Below are positions 1-9,586 of a stretch of 64,000 nt of DNA, one piece after another. A program made the translations under genes and the position numbers. The notes beneath the pieces are model-generated. The model worked only from the letters and a program-made list of their open reading frames with translations. It was not told the DNA's origin and searched no databases. The DNA is from Cloeon dipterum (lineage: Eukaryota > Arthropoda > Insecta > Ephemeroptera > Baetidae), in assembly GCF_949628265.1 (NCBI RefSeq), contig NC_088789.1, positions 31,303,883-31,367,882 of the forward strand, in the 5' to 3' direction. Within the stretch, counting starts at the first letter, position 1. The number at the start of each line of letters is the position of its first letter.

Positions 1-200
1 AAAATGGACCGGAAAACTTATTACAATTCAGTATTCGCAATGACAAAGTTGAGAGTGTCAAATTTCTGTTCGTGAAGCAACCTGCCCTAATTGCAGAGGC
101 CGGTAATTCGATAGTTTCACTAGCCAAAAAACACGCAGGCAAAGAAATGAAGTCATTTTTAGTTGAGAAAGGATTTTTACCTGAAGTGTTGGCTCAATGA
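1..200 (+). CDS. Ankyrin-repeat protein A, 3' end only (cut by window edge)
   Basis: The frame with codons starting at position 3 is open to the TGA at 198-200. It encodes the C-terminal 65 residues of an ankyrin-repeat protein, ending LVEKGFLPEVLAQ. The end of gene D (21944-22124) carries the same tail with about ten substitutions, and the similarity continues past the stop for over 100 bases, so A and D are recent paralogues. Visible repeat signatures are NLLQFSIRNDKVESVKFL and SIVSLAKKHAGKEMKSFL. The gene points right, toward gene B, in a convergent pair that is now split by the 13.3 kb transposon at 1127. The rest of the gene lies outside the window, so intactness cannot be judged. Function unknown beyond probable protein-protein interaction. 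Confidence 0.85.
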   Translation, partial: NGPENLLQFSIRNDKVESVKFLFVKQPALIAEAGNSIVSLAKKHAGKEMKSFLVEKGFLPEVLAQ

Positions 201-1126
201 ATCCACATAATAATGTTGCAGTGAGAAAAAATCATGAAAATATAACGATGTCTATTCTGTATTGATCCTATAGGTAATTTTATGTCTTTTATTATCTGTT
301 CTTTGCCTTTATAGATAGTCTGTATGTTTTGAAACTCTTACTACTTTTCATTACATATTTTCACTATTAATCGTTGAGATTACTTGTTATTAAATTTATG
401 ATGTATTTATCGATAGGCTTATTTGTAAGTAGTAGAAAATAAATTCTTCGTAAATTTATCTCGAAAGCTTTTCAAATGGATTGATATTTTTATTAACACA
501 TTATTTTTAAGAAGTCTTGTTAGTTTCCCTTAAAACTTCAACATATTTTATATAAAATGAAAATTTTAATTGACATGAATTCACATGTTTTAACAATCAA
601 CTCGAGATGTAGCGGTTTTTATTCCTTGGGGGTAGACTTTTTAAAAATATCTTGATTGTTTGACATGTTTGTTTTCAACATTCTCCCCTATCCTTAACAT
701 TAAAATAAACTATTTTGTACGCGGTTGCATGGCTGAGGTGCCTTTGCCATAATTGTCTGAGTCTGAGAGCCAATTATTGCAGGTGAATAAAATGTAATAC
801 AATATTTATTTATGTGAATTGATATCGTCGATCTATTAAAGTACTAATTTAATTTTAATATTGCTCTCAAAACATTTACCTTCAGCTATGCTCAGCGATC
901 TTGACAAGTTTTATTTATAATCATAAAAATATTTTTGAATTTTTTTGAAGTTCAAAATAAAATTCCTATCAGTTTTCAATCGCAAATATTTTCTACAAAG
1001 TTAATTAGACCTATTTAGTATGACTTGTACTCTTTACTTTTGTATTTGTTACCTTATTCTTGTAATAATTTCCTGAATAAAATAGGATATTTAGCGATAA
1101 GTCTGAGAAAATACGCTGGAATATAT
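201..1126. other. AT-rich 3' flank of gene A
   Basis: Positions 201-300 are similar to the flank of gene D (22125-22260). The stretch 950-1126 resembles 19660-19815 downstream of gene C (shared motifs such as GCGATAAGTC and ATACGCT). No gene seen. The last three bases, TAT at 1124-1126, are the left target-site duplication of the transposon. Confidence 0.6.
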
Positions 1127-1146
1127 CCCAGCAGAAAATCTTGAGC
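1127..1146 (+). repeat. Left terminal inverted repeat of the 13.3 kb transposon
   Basis: The first 13 bases, CCCAGCAGAAAAT, match the right end exactly. Two mismatches follow and then TGAGC matches again. TAT at 1124-1126 is the target duplication. Confidence 0.9.
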
Positions 1147-1620
1147 ATTAATGAGCGAGCAAGGCTGCTCATTCTTGCTCGAGTTGCTTTTTTAGGCATT
1201 TTTCATGCTCAGCTCGCTCATCGCTAAAATCGCTCGCGAGCAATTCTTGGTTTTTCTTGCTCGAGCGGCTCGCATCAAAAAAGAGCAGAAATTGCTCGCG
1301 AGCAATTCTTGTTTTTTCTTGCTCGAGCGGCTTGTATTAAAAAAGAGCGTAAATTGCTCGTTTTTTCTGGCTCATTTCCGCTCTGCTCGCTCTTGCTCAC
1401 TTTTGCTCATGAGCAACCCTTGCTTTTTTCAGCTCAACCTGCTCGAGCTTAATTGAACTCGCTAATTTTCTGCTCATTCATGCTCTGCTCGCTCTTGCTC
1501 ACTTTTGCTCATGAGTAACACTTGCTTTTTTCAGCTGACACTGCTCGAGCTGAAAGTGTCTTGCTAAATTCGGCTCATTTCACGCTCGGCTCGCTCTCGC
1601 TCATTAAACTGGCTTGCGAA
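1137..1620. repeat. Left subterminal GCTC/GAGC-rich repeat array
   Basis: Dozens of GCTC words, many as CGAGC, GCTCGAGC or CTCGCGAGC palindromes, lie in degenerate tandem units. One unit of about 65 bp repeats near 1230-1355 and another of about 115 bp near 1372-1600 (TTGCTCACTTTTGCTCATGA occurs twice). Reading inward, the array mirrors the right end. Subterminal repeats of this kind are the binding sites for the accessory DNA-binding protein in plant CACTA elements. By analogy they may be transposition-complex sites here. Confidence 0.8.
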
Positions 1621-1653
1621 AATATTTGCCAAAATATAGACAGTCGCCAATGA

Positions 1654-1659
1654 TTTATT
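1654..1659 (-). other. Candidate poly(A) signal of the transposase gene
   Basis: AATAAA on minus lies about 115 bases beyond the pre-insertion stop codon (1774-1776). The nested element now separates it from the coding sequence by 1.8 kb. Confidence 0.35.
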
Positions 1660-1813
1660 TTGGTTTTATATTTACGAATCAAATTGAATGCTTCAGATTA
1701 ACATGCATGCATGAGACCAAAACGAGGATGGGTTATTAATGATAGATAAATAAAACTGTGTATATTATGCTTTTTACTGGGCCTCTTCATTATTTGGTGG
1801 AACACTAACATAC

Positions 1814-3613
1814 TAGTGCTTTGCGCGGGTACAAATTTTCAACCCAAACCCGCACCGAACCCGCTTATTTCGTACCGCACCCAAACCGCACCCATATCTT
1901 TTTTCAAAATTTGAACCCGCACCCGCACCAAACCGCACTACGCCAACCCGCACCCGCAATCCGCCATATTGGATTTGCAAAATCTGGACCCGCACCCGCG
2001 GGTTTGGTGCGGGTTTTGCGGGTTCAACCCTCAAACCCGCGACCCGCGTAAAACAGTTGAGAAAACCCCGACTTTCCAATTTTTGCGGGTTTTGCGGACG
2101 TTCAAAGGTCAAAATCTGGGAATTTTTGATTAATTCGCAACTTTGCTCACGGTAGTCCTAGAACAAAAATTAAAAAACCCGTAAACTCGTCTCAACAAGG
2201 CAAACAACTTTTACATTGACCTCAAAGTGGTAGGTCAAAGGTCAAGGTCACAAAAATTAATTTTTGAAATTTTAACTCAAATTTGAAAATGAATAAAATA
2301 TATTGAAATTTTTCAATTTTTTTCGAAGCCATTTTGTAGAACACAAAAAAATAAGTTAAAAACGTTAAAATTGGGAGTGGCGTTTTTCCTCATTTTTTTA
2401 ATACAAAATGAAAACTTCGAAAGCCCTTGTTTTTTGAGGTTGGTTGAAAACGATGGTTAACCAAATCTCGACTTCTAATCATCCGAATTTCAAAAACCAC
2501 ATATCGTAGACTCCTATCGACATCTCTAAGTGCACTAAAGGGGTATAATTCGATTTTATATTTTATTTTAAAATTGAGACGAGATTTTTAGTGCAGAATT
2601 CGAGATTTGGAGCTCATCAAGCATTTTATTGTACCCTTTTCTCGATAAAAAAACTTTGTGCACCCGAATCTCGGGTTGTGGTTGTGGTGGTCCTATTTAC
2701 AAAAAAATAAGTTCCGTTTGAAAGTCTTGAAGTGAACTAAGTAATTGAATGGATTTGAAGAAAACAATCACTCGTTAACATCATGATATGGTGTTGAAGC
2801 AAACGAAAAAATTCTAAATTTCAAGTTATTGAGGGGGTTAAAAAGGGGTTAGGGGTTGGTGGTTCTCGTACCCCTTTAGTGCACTTAGAGACGTCAAGAG
2901 GAGTCTAACGGTATGCGGTTTTTGAAATTCGGATGATTAGAAGTCGAGATTAGGTGAATCATCGTTTTTTACCAACCTCGAAAAACAAGGGTTTTCAAAG
3001 TTTTCAGTTTTTATAAAAAAAATATGAGGAAAAACGCCATTCCAATTTTTACCTTTTTAACTTAATTTTTCTTGCTCTACAAAATGATTATGTTATTTTT
3101 TTCTTAATATTCATTTTCAAATTTGAATTTAAAATCAAAAAATTAATTGTTGTGACCTTGACCTTTGACCTACCACTTTGAAGTCAATATAAAAGTTGAT
3201 TGCCTTGTTAAGACGAGTTTACGATTTTTTTAATTTTTGTTCTAGGACCACCCTGAGCAAAGTTATGAAGTACTCAAAATTCCCATATTTTGACCGCAAA
3301 CCCCGCAAAAATTGGAAAGTCGGGGTTTTTTCAACTGTTTTTTCGGTCAATTAGGGCAAAGTTAACGCAAAAAAATTTCATCAAAATCCATTGACCCCTG
3401 GACAACAATTTGTTGAGTTCAGAGATTGTGGCTCAATTATTACAAAAAAGTTGCGGGTTTGCCGAGTCAACCCGCACCCGCACCAACCCGCACTACGCCA
3501 ACCCGCACCCGCAATCCGCCATATTGGATTTGCAAAATCTGGACCCGCACCCGCGGGTTTGGTGCGGGTTTTGCGGGTTCAACCCTCAAACCCGCGACCC
3601 GCGCAAAGCACTA
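1814..3613. mobile_element. Nested 1.8 kb palindromic (foldback) DNA transposon
   Basis: Ends are perfect inverted repeats TAGTGCTTTGCGCGGGT, flanked by 8-bp direct duplications TAACATAC (1806-1813 and 3614-3621). The interior is a long imperfect palindrome: about 2060-2550 is the inverse of about 2870-3330 (for example GTGGTAGGTCAAAGGTCAAG near 2230 and its complement near 3155), with a loop of roughly 300 bases. CCCGCAACCCGCACC-type sequence fills both ends. About 110 bases next to the right end (3490-3604) are repeated in direct orientation near 1940-2050, so the left 240 bases look like a small MITE lacking its last few bases. The TAGTG start and 8-bp duplication fit hAT, but the relative at 58733 has a 9-bp duplication, which would also fit Mutator-like elements. 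No transposase inside, so it is non-autonomous. Confidence 0.85.
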
Positions 3614-5327
3614 TAACATACAACTTTCCATTTGTCATTTCCATCAAAATACAAACACCCTTGACCATTTCGGCATCTACCACCCTCAATCGCTGGTGCG
3701 CCACACTTGCTGAATAAAGATGAGGGAGCTTCAGGTCTTCCATATTCAGTTCACGATCGCCCGACCTAATTGTGCACTTTTTGATGATGTGTGGCGTGCA
3801 GTTCAAAGATAAAATTTTTAATCTGACTTTGTTGTTTTCAACAATTTTCATGACATCTGTGACGATACCAAATGTATTGTCTTTCAGTTGCACGCAAGAG
3901 TCACATTTGCGTGTACCCTTCTGACTCTCAAAAGTTCGAAGGACAAATCCTGACCACAGTGCTTTCTTGAAGTGCTTCCCTTCAGCATCTTCAGACGTTG
4001 GTGGGCCTCTTGTCTCAGGTGGTCCGACTTTGGTAGATTTGCCTTCTAAGAGTTGGGAAACGTACTCTTTTGTTTGTTGCCTCCTGAGCACTGTCTGTGC
4101 AATGTGAGGGAGCGATTCTCTCATGATTGCACGCTCCATTACCTGTTGTGCGGTAGCTTTCGTGCTGCTGATGTCTTTTTTGATGTCTGGGAACTTTCCT
4201 TCATACTGGTATGCCGAAAAGTTTTGTAACGGACCCATTCGAGCAACAGCCAATGGCCAGTGAAGAGACTGATGAAGGTTTGACGTCATGACCAGAGTTC
4301 CGTAGAGTGTCTCATATCCTTGAGAATGCTCCTCTAGGTAGGTTTGAGCAGTAATCAGATCAGTCTCCGTAATCGTGGACTGATTAAGGAGCCAATATGC
4401 AGCGACAAATCTGTAAAGCAAGTAAATATAATAATACAGATGGGTGTAAAGTGAAAGTATAGAACAGGCTGGAAATATTTATATTTAAGAGAAAATCAAA
4501 TGACAAAAGATATACGTTTTAACTTCAGGGAAGAGATTTCATTTTTCTACTTAAATAAGAGTTTTGAAGATAAAAACAATTTTCGATTAATTTTAATTTG
4601 TAAAATTTAAAAAATTTACTTGCATAATTAAAAATTTAAGTAGATATAATTAGAAGATTATTAAGTATTTGGGCAGATTGCCGCATAAATACAGTATTAT
4701 TTAATTATTTGCAATTATAAATAAGTTTTAGAAAAAACATTTACCTTGCCCAAACCGCTACATCTTTTGGCTTCTGTACCTCAATGAGCAATGGCACACT
4801 CAAGTGAAGAGTCCACAACTTTGCCTGGCTAGCTTTCCATGATTTAAAGTCTGTAAATTTTGTGAGCAATCTTGCATTTTTCAGAGTCGGCAGTCGCACC
4901 TCAGACATATTTTTGTCGAGGAGCATTCGCTTTGCAGGAGTGTAAATGTAGTAGTCTTGGCGAAAATTGCTTGTCCACAATTTCAGGACTGTTTTTGAGT
5001 GGCCTACATCAGCTAAAAAAGAGAATATCAATTTAAAAAAGTGTAATCTTCTATAATTAAATAAGTAATTTACCCGCGTGCATCTGCTCAACTCCAATAT
5101 TTTCAGGGATGAGAAACCCTGGTAGATCCAGCAGAACGCTTTCATTTTGAACACCCTTGCAGGGCTCACCTGTGCTTAAGGCAGTGTCCAAATCCTCTTT
5201 CCAGGATACGTTAGTGCGTAGTGGCGCACATGGTTCTCGAAAAGTATACCTGGCAAATATCGTGTATTTATGAATGATAATCAATAGAAGCAAAAAGCAA
5301 TAATTAACTGGTGTATAAATTTCAACG

Positions 5328-5367
<40 letters not shown>

Positions 5368-8284
5368 GCTAGAGGGGCCACAAAAAGTCAAAAACTGAAA
5401 AGCGCGCAGCTTTAAAAATAGAAATATATTAATTGCTTTATGAATTTACTAGAGATGCACAAAGTAGTGGTTAAATATTAAAATATTTAATGTTCTCTCA
5501 TTTTCTACGTACCTGTTGTACGACTGCCCAATGGCGTCGTTGGGGTGATAACACCAAGTGCATCCAAATTGAGCATTGTGTACGCATGACCCGATCATCT
5601 TGGGTCTCGCGACCGAGTCTGCGACTGCTGTGAGTGGGAAAATTTTACAGTTTCTCGCTTCTCCGTTGTGGTCCGTCCACTGAATTCCTTTTTCAGCAAT
5701 ATACCTAGCCTCTTTAACAAAAGGCTGTAGAAGAACATTCATATCAGGCTCTTTTCGGCCCACCCAGATTGCTGCTAGCTTCACGTTTCGAGACCTAGAG
5801 ATAGGGAATAAATAAAAGAGTTGCATATATTAATTATTAATTAGAGAGGGATCAAATAATATTTTTCTGTAGCTACTAAATTTAGAACTTTATAAACGAA
5901 AGCATGTAATATATTTATCAAGCAGTTATTCAGATTTATTAAATAAAGCTGCTGCGCAGAAAATCGACCATCAGCTTCTAGATCTGCGAGTATTTGTATT
6001 TTTGTCGTTAAATTATTATATTTTCAGAAAGTTGTGCCCTATTATTATTAGCCTGCATATGTATATATATAAAATTTAATGAAATACTTAGTCATATTTA
6101 TTTAGCCATATTCATTCAACCACATATATATATACACATTTACCTCTCCGATTTTTTAATAAAGTTTGGAGCCAACATCAGAGCAAAAATGGATTTCTTC
6201 GAGGCTTCGAAAGCAGGTGCAGCATCCCCGAAAATGTTGTAACTATGAATGGAAGGTCCGAATTTTCCACGAAGCGAAGCGTGGATGCTTCCATCTGGGA
6301 GATCAGAAAAGACTTTCTCTTCTCCATCTGCCCTCACTAATGGCATTTCAGCAAAGTTTCCATCATAGCTCTCGCTATTCTTCTCAAGTGTTGATGACAA
6401 AATATTCTTCAGCTTGGCGGTAAAGAAGAAATTTTCTTCCTTTTCTGATTTTTTGATCAACTCATTGCATGATGGACAGAGTAACTTTTCTTCTTTCAAT
6501 CCCACATATTTCATGCACTTCTTGCAAAAAACATGACATTCCATTGTGTCACTGGTTGCTTTGTAAAGTTTTTTCAACTTATACTGGTTGTCCGGAAAGT
6601 CATTAGTTCCAAGGAGAAGATTGAGTCCGCGGAAAATCTCGGTTTTCAAAGAGTCAGTAGAGTTGTGTTTAATGAGTATTGATAAAATGACAAGCGTCAT
6701 ATCTGCCACACTTGGACCATCATAGGAGGGTAAAGGGGGACCTGTGGCAACTTCAGAAAAGGAGCAGCGAAACTCTCGTTTTTGTCAAATTCCTCTGGTA
6801 GTGAGTCCTCATTTGACTCCTGAAATAATAATAATCATGGCATAAATTTTAATTTTTGGGAAATATATAATTTATGAGAAACTAAAGATTATAATTAAAG
6901 AAAATTCATTAATATTAATTGACGCATTTTCCCAGCAAAGTTTAAATTCCCAGTTTAAAATGTACCATAAAAGCAAAAATAATATGATGAAAGGTGAGCA
7001 TTTAGCTATTAAAGTACCTCCTCTTGCTGCCCATTATTAATTTCTTCGTCGCTATTATCCTCGTCGACGTCGCTCTCATCAACTTCAGAATCATTGAGAG
7101 AGGAAACAGACGTCGTTGTAAAATCATCAGCATCGGCGTCAATCTCGGAGGAGGGAGAAGCTCGTCGTTCCATCTTGGCAAAATAATAATAATGAAAAAC
7201 ATCACAATAAATACTTTCTTCTTAATTTTAAACATTAAATGCAACTGTATTACTTCACATTCAGGCTCTTCTTCATAATGGCCATCATCGCTTTCTGGTG
7301 ATGGTTGGTCATCGTTGTCACTGCATCTATCAACTCCTCTTTCATCATGCGTTATACGAGTCTGAGAATCTTCATCATTTTCACTTGCCTCACGGTCATA
7401 TTCATCTCCCTTAAATTTTTTTAAATAAATTATATATTATTATTATTAACGTCTCAAAATTGATTTTCTTGTTTGTATTTTTATCAAACACATTAATATT
7501 AAATTTACTGTGGTATTTTCATTTTTTGTTATCATTTATAAACATTCATTTAAAATATATTTCAAAAATATGAACAAAAAAGTCATGTATTGTAACCATT
7601 TTCGATTCAATTTATTTGTTTGTTTCTCAGGTGATGATCTTCTCAAAATGCACACTTTCTGATTATTGAAAACAATAATGTAAAAAAATGCAAAAGGAAA
7701 AACAAACATTTATAACAATACAATCATAGTAGTTTTACAAAATGGAATTCCAAATAATATTCTAAAATGTGCCAAATAAAATTGTGTTACCTTCACGATA
7801 GTTCCATATTAATTTTTTTCTAAATTTCATAGATTTTTAAATTTTGCAAAAAGTTAATTGAAAATTTTAAAGTAATGAAATGAAAATAATTTTTTTAAGT
7901 ATAATTACTGCAAAACCACAACCCCAAAAATTTCAACAGACTCATCAATCATTGCACACTAATCATCACTAATATTTATTTACAAATTAAATTTTTAAAT
8001 TCCTCCTGCATACCAGTCAGAGGCCTATATAAATATTAGAATATTTTCTCATTATAATATTATTTGTATTTTCATTGAAAATTATGAAAAATTATTTTTT
8101 CACTTACCGGTGATGACATGTTATTAGTGGTCTCTTCTGCATAAGCTTGATCCATAGCTTGGGCTGCTTTCTTCCTCCAGTTATAAATTGTCTGCCTCGG
8201 CAATTTATTATTACTGTGCAACACACGGTAACTCTTCCTTTTTCGTGGTCCTGCTGAACCACTGCTTTCGAGTTGTTGATCCAT
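3579..8284 (-). CDS. EnSpm/CACTA (TNP2-like) transposase, 8 exons, probably damaged
   Basis: Exons on minus: 8284-8108, 7409-7254, 7173-7018, 6819-6144, 5794-5513, 5249-5074, 5012-4745 and 4410-3579, about 905 residues, all with GT/AG borders and compatible phases. The N-terminus is basic (residues 13-45), followed by a long acidic stretch (exons 2-3). Exon 4 holds a CxxxCxxC...CxxC zinc-ribbon-like segment and GDAAPAFEASK. Exon 5 has LAAIWVGRKEPDMN and ADSVARPK followed by CTWC. Exon 6 has PGFLIPENIGVEQMH. Exon 7 has WKASQAKLWTLHLSVPLL. These follow the order of conserved blocks in TNP2-family transposases. The first two candidate catalytic aspartates are GDAAP and ADSVA; the third acidic residue was not placed. 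Near 6735-6739 (a run of five G on plus) the frame slips by one base, which a sixth C on the coding strand would correct: either mutation or sequence error. The last codons were replaced when the 1.8 kb element inserted. Before that the frame would have run ten codons further to TAA at 1774-1776. Confidence 0.85.
5329..5363. repeat. (TA)n microsatellite
   Basis: An uninterrupted TA run of about 16 copies lies in the transposase intron between exons 5 and 6. Confidence 0.9.
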
Positions 8285-8730
8285 TTTGGTCCTTTTATTA
8301 TCAGAAGGAAACCAAAATGTAGATCAGTATATATGCTATATGCACAGGCAAACTCAAAACCAAAACAACAATCCATACGCAGATTCGTTCATATGGAAGC
8401 CCAGGCAGAATGCACGAACAACCAGCGCGCGCTTTCTAGGTAAATTAATTTAGCGGGCAAAGCGTTGCACACACAGAAGCCAATCAGCGTTGAGTGTCGA
8501 TTTGGTCTCCAGACGCCACCGCAGACCGCACACTACTGCATTGCTTCCTTACCTCACGATCGGTAATTTCATTATTGTTGTCTCGCACTCTGTTCCGGCT
8601 AAAATATTCGCCGAAATCACTCTTGCGATCAAAACAACGAGATAGTCGTGACAGTGAATGTAGAAGAAAACGGACTACATCTTCTTAATAATAAATTACC
8701 GACTCTTGTTGGAAACACAATAAGCAAGGT
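8285..8730. promoter_or_regulatory. Divergent promoter region of transposase and BEN gene
   Basis: This interval lies between the transposase ATG (minus, 8284) and a likely 5' UTR splice donor of the plus-strand gene (GCAAG|GTTAGTT, about 8729). It is more GC-rich than its surroundings and contains a CCAAT motif at about 8481. No clear TATA box was found. Transcription starts are not determinable by eye. Confidence 0.4.
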
Positions 8731-8839
8731 TAGTTCCTAAATAAGTGTTGATTATGTATTTTTTGTTTGTGTCAATGCATGTCCCGAATTTTAAGTGCGC
8801 GCAGTTATATTTGCGAAGTCACACATGTAAATAATTGAA

Positions 8840-9350
8840 GATAAACTGTGTAAATGTATGTACATGCACACATGATAATGCATGAACATGCATGCATGAA
8901 TGTACTTTGTGCATGTTTCGTAAATGCATGTACTTTGTGCATGTGTAAATGGATAATTATATAATGACATAGATATGCACAAAAAATGCATATTGCACAT
9001 ACATGCATGTACATATTGCATTTATTTACATGCATGTACATAATGCATTTACATGCATGTATGTACATAATGCATTTACATGCATGTATGTACGTAATGC
9101 ATTTACGTGCATGTATGTACATTAATGCATTTACATGCATGTATGTACGTAATGCATTTACGTGCATGTATTTACATAATGCATTTACATACATGCATGT
9201 ACATAATGCATTATTTACTTGCATGTATGTACATAATGCATTTACATGCATGTAAATATGTACATAATGCATGTACATGCATGTGTACATAATGAATGCA
9301 CGTGCATGTGTACATAATATTGCATGAATATTGCACATACATTTACATGC
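8840..9350. repeat. ACATGCATGT minisatellite in BEN-gene intron 1
   Basis: About 12-15 degenerate units of roughly 27 bp are built from TTTACATGCATGTATGTA plus CATAATGCA. The units are themselves palindromic (ACATGCATGT, ATGCAT), which explains overlapping His/Met/Cys-rich ORFs on both strands. It sits inside the presumed first intron of the BEN-domain gene, whose acceptor is AG at 9561-9562. Confidence 0.9.
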
Positions 9351-9586
9351 ATGAATGAATATGCATACTTAATTAAAGCACTGAATTCTGACCAAAAGTC
9401 TCAATTGGATTGTTATTTTTGTTGATTTTATTCTGTGTGCATGTTTTTGCTCAGCAGTGCAAAAAAGAATCAGAAACAGCAATAATGAATACTTAAATTT
9501 TGTTAATTATTTCGTCAATTTCATTTGTAAATGAATATGTTTTAATTATTTCTAATTCATAGGTTGCTCCAGTTAAACTTTTAATC

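Noticed and set aside
1813-2112. Pro/Arg/Thr-rich ORFs in CCCGCACCCGC sequence (also 3391-3717)
   Set aside because: Low-complexity ends of the nested transposon, no conserved protein.
6166-6423. 85-codon ORF on plus
   Set aside because: Antisense of transposase exon 4.
8990-9320. Regularly spaced repeats that might suggest a CRISPR array
   Set aside because: No unique spacers, units degenerate and contiguous, and the DNA is clearly eukaryotic.
8791-9338. His/Met/Cys-rich ORFs on both strands
   Set aside because: Products of the ACATGCATGT minisatellite.
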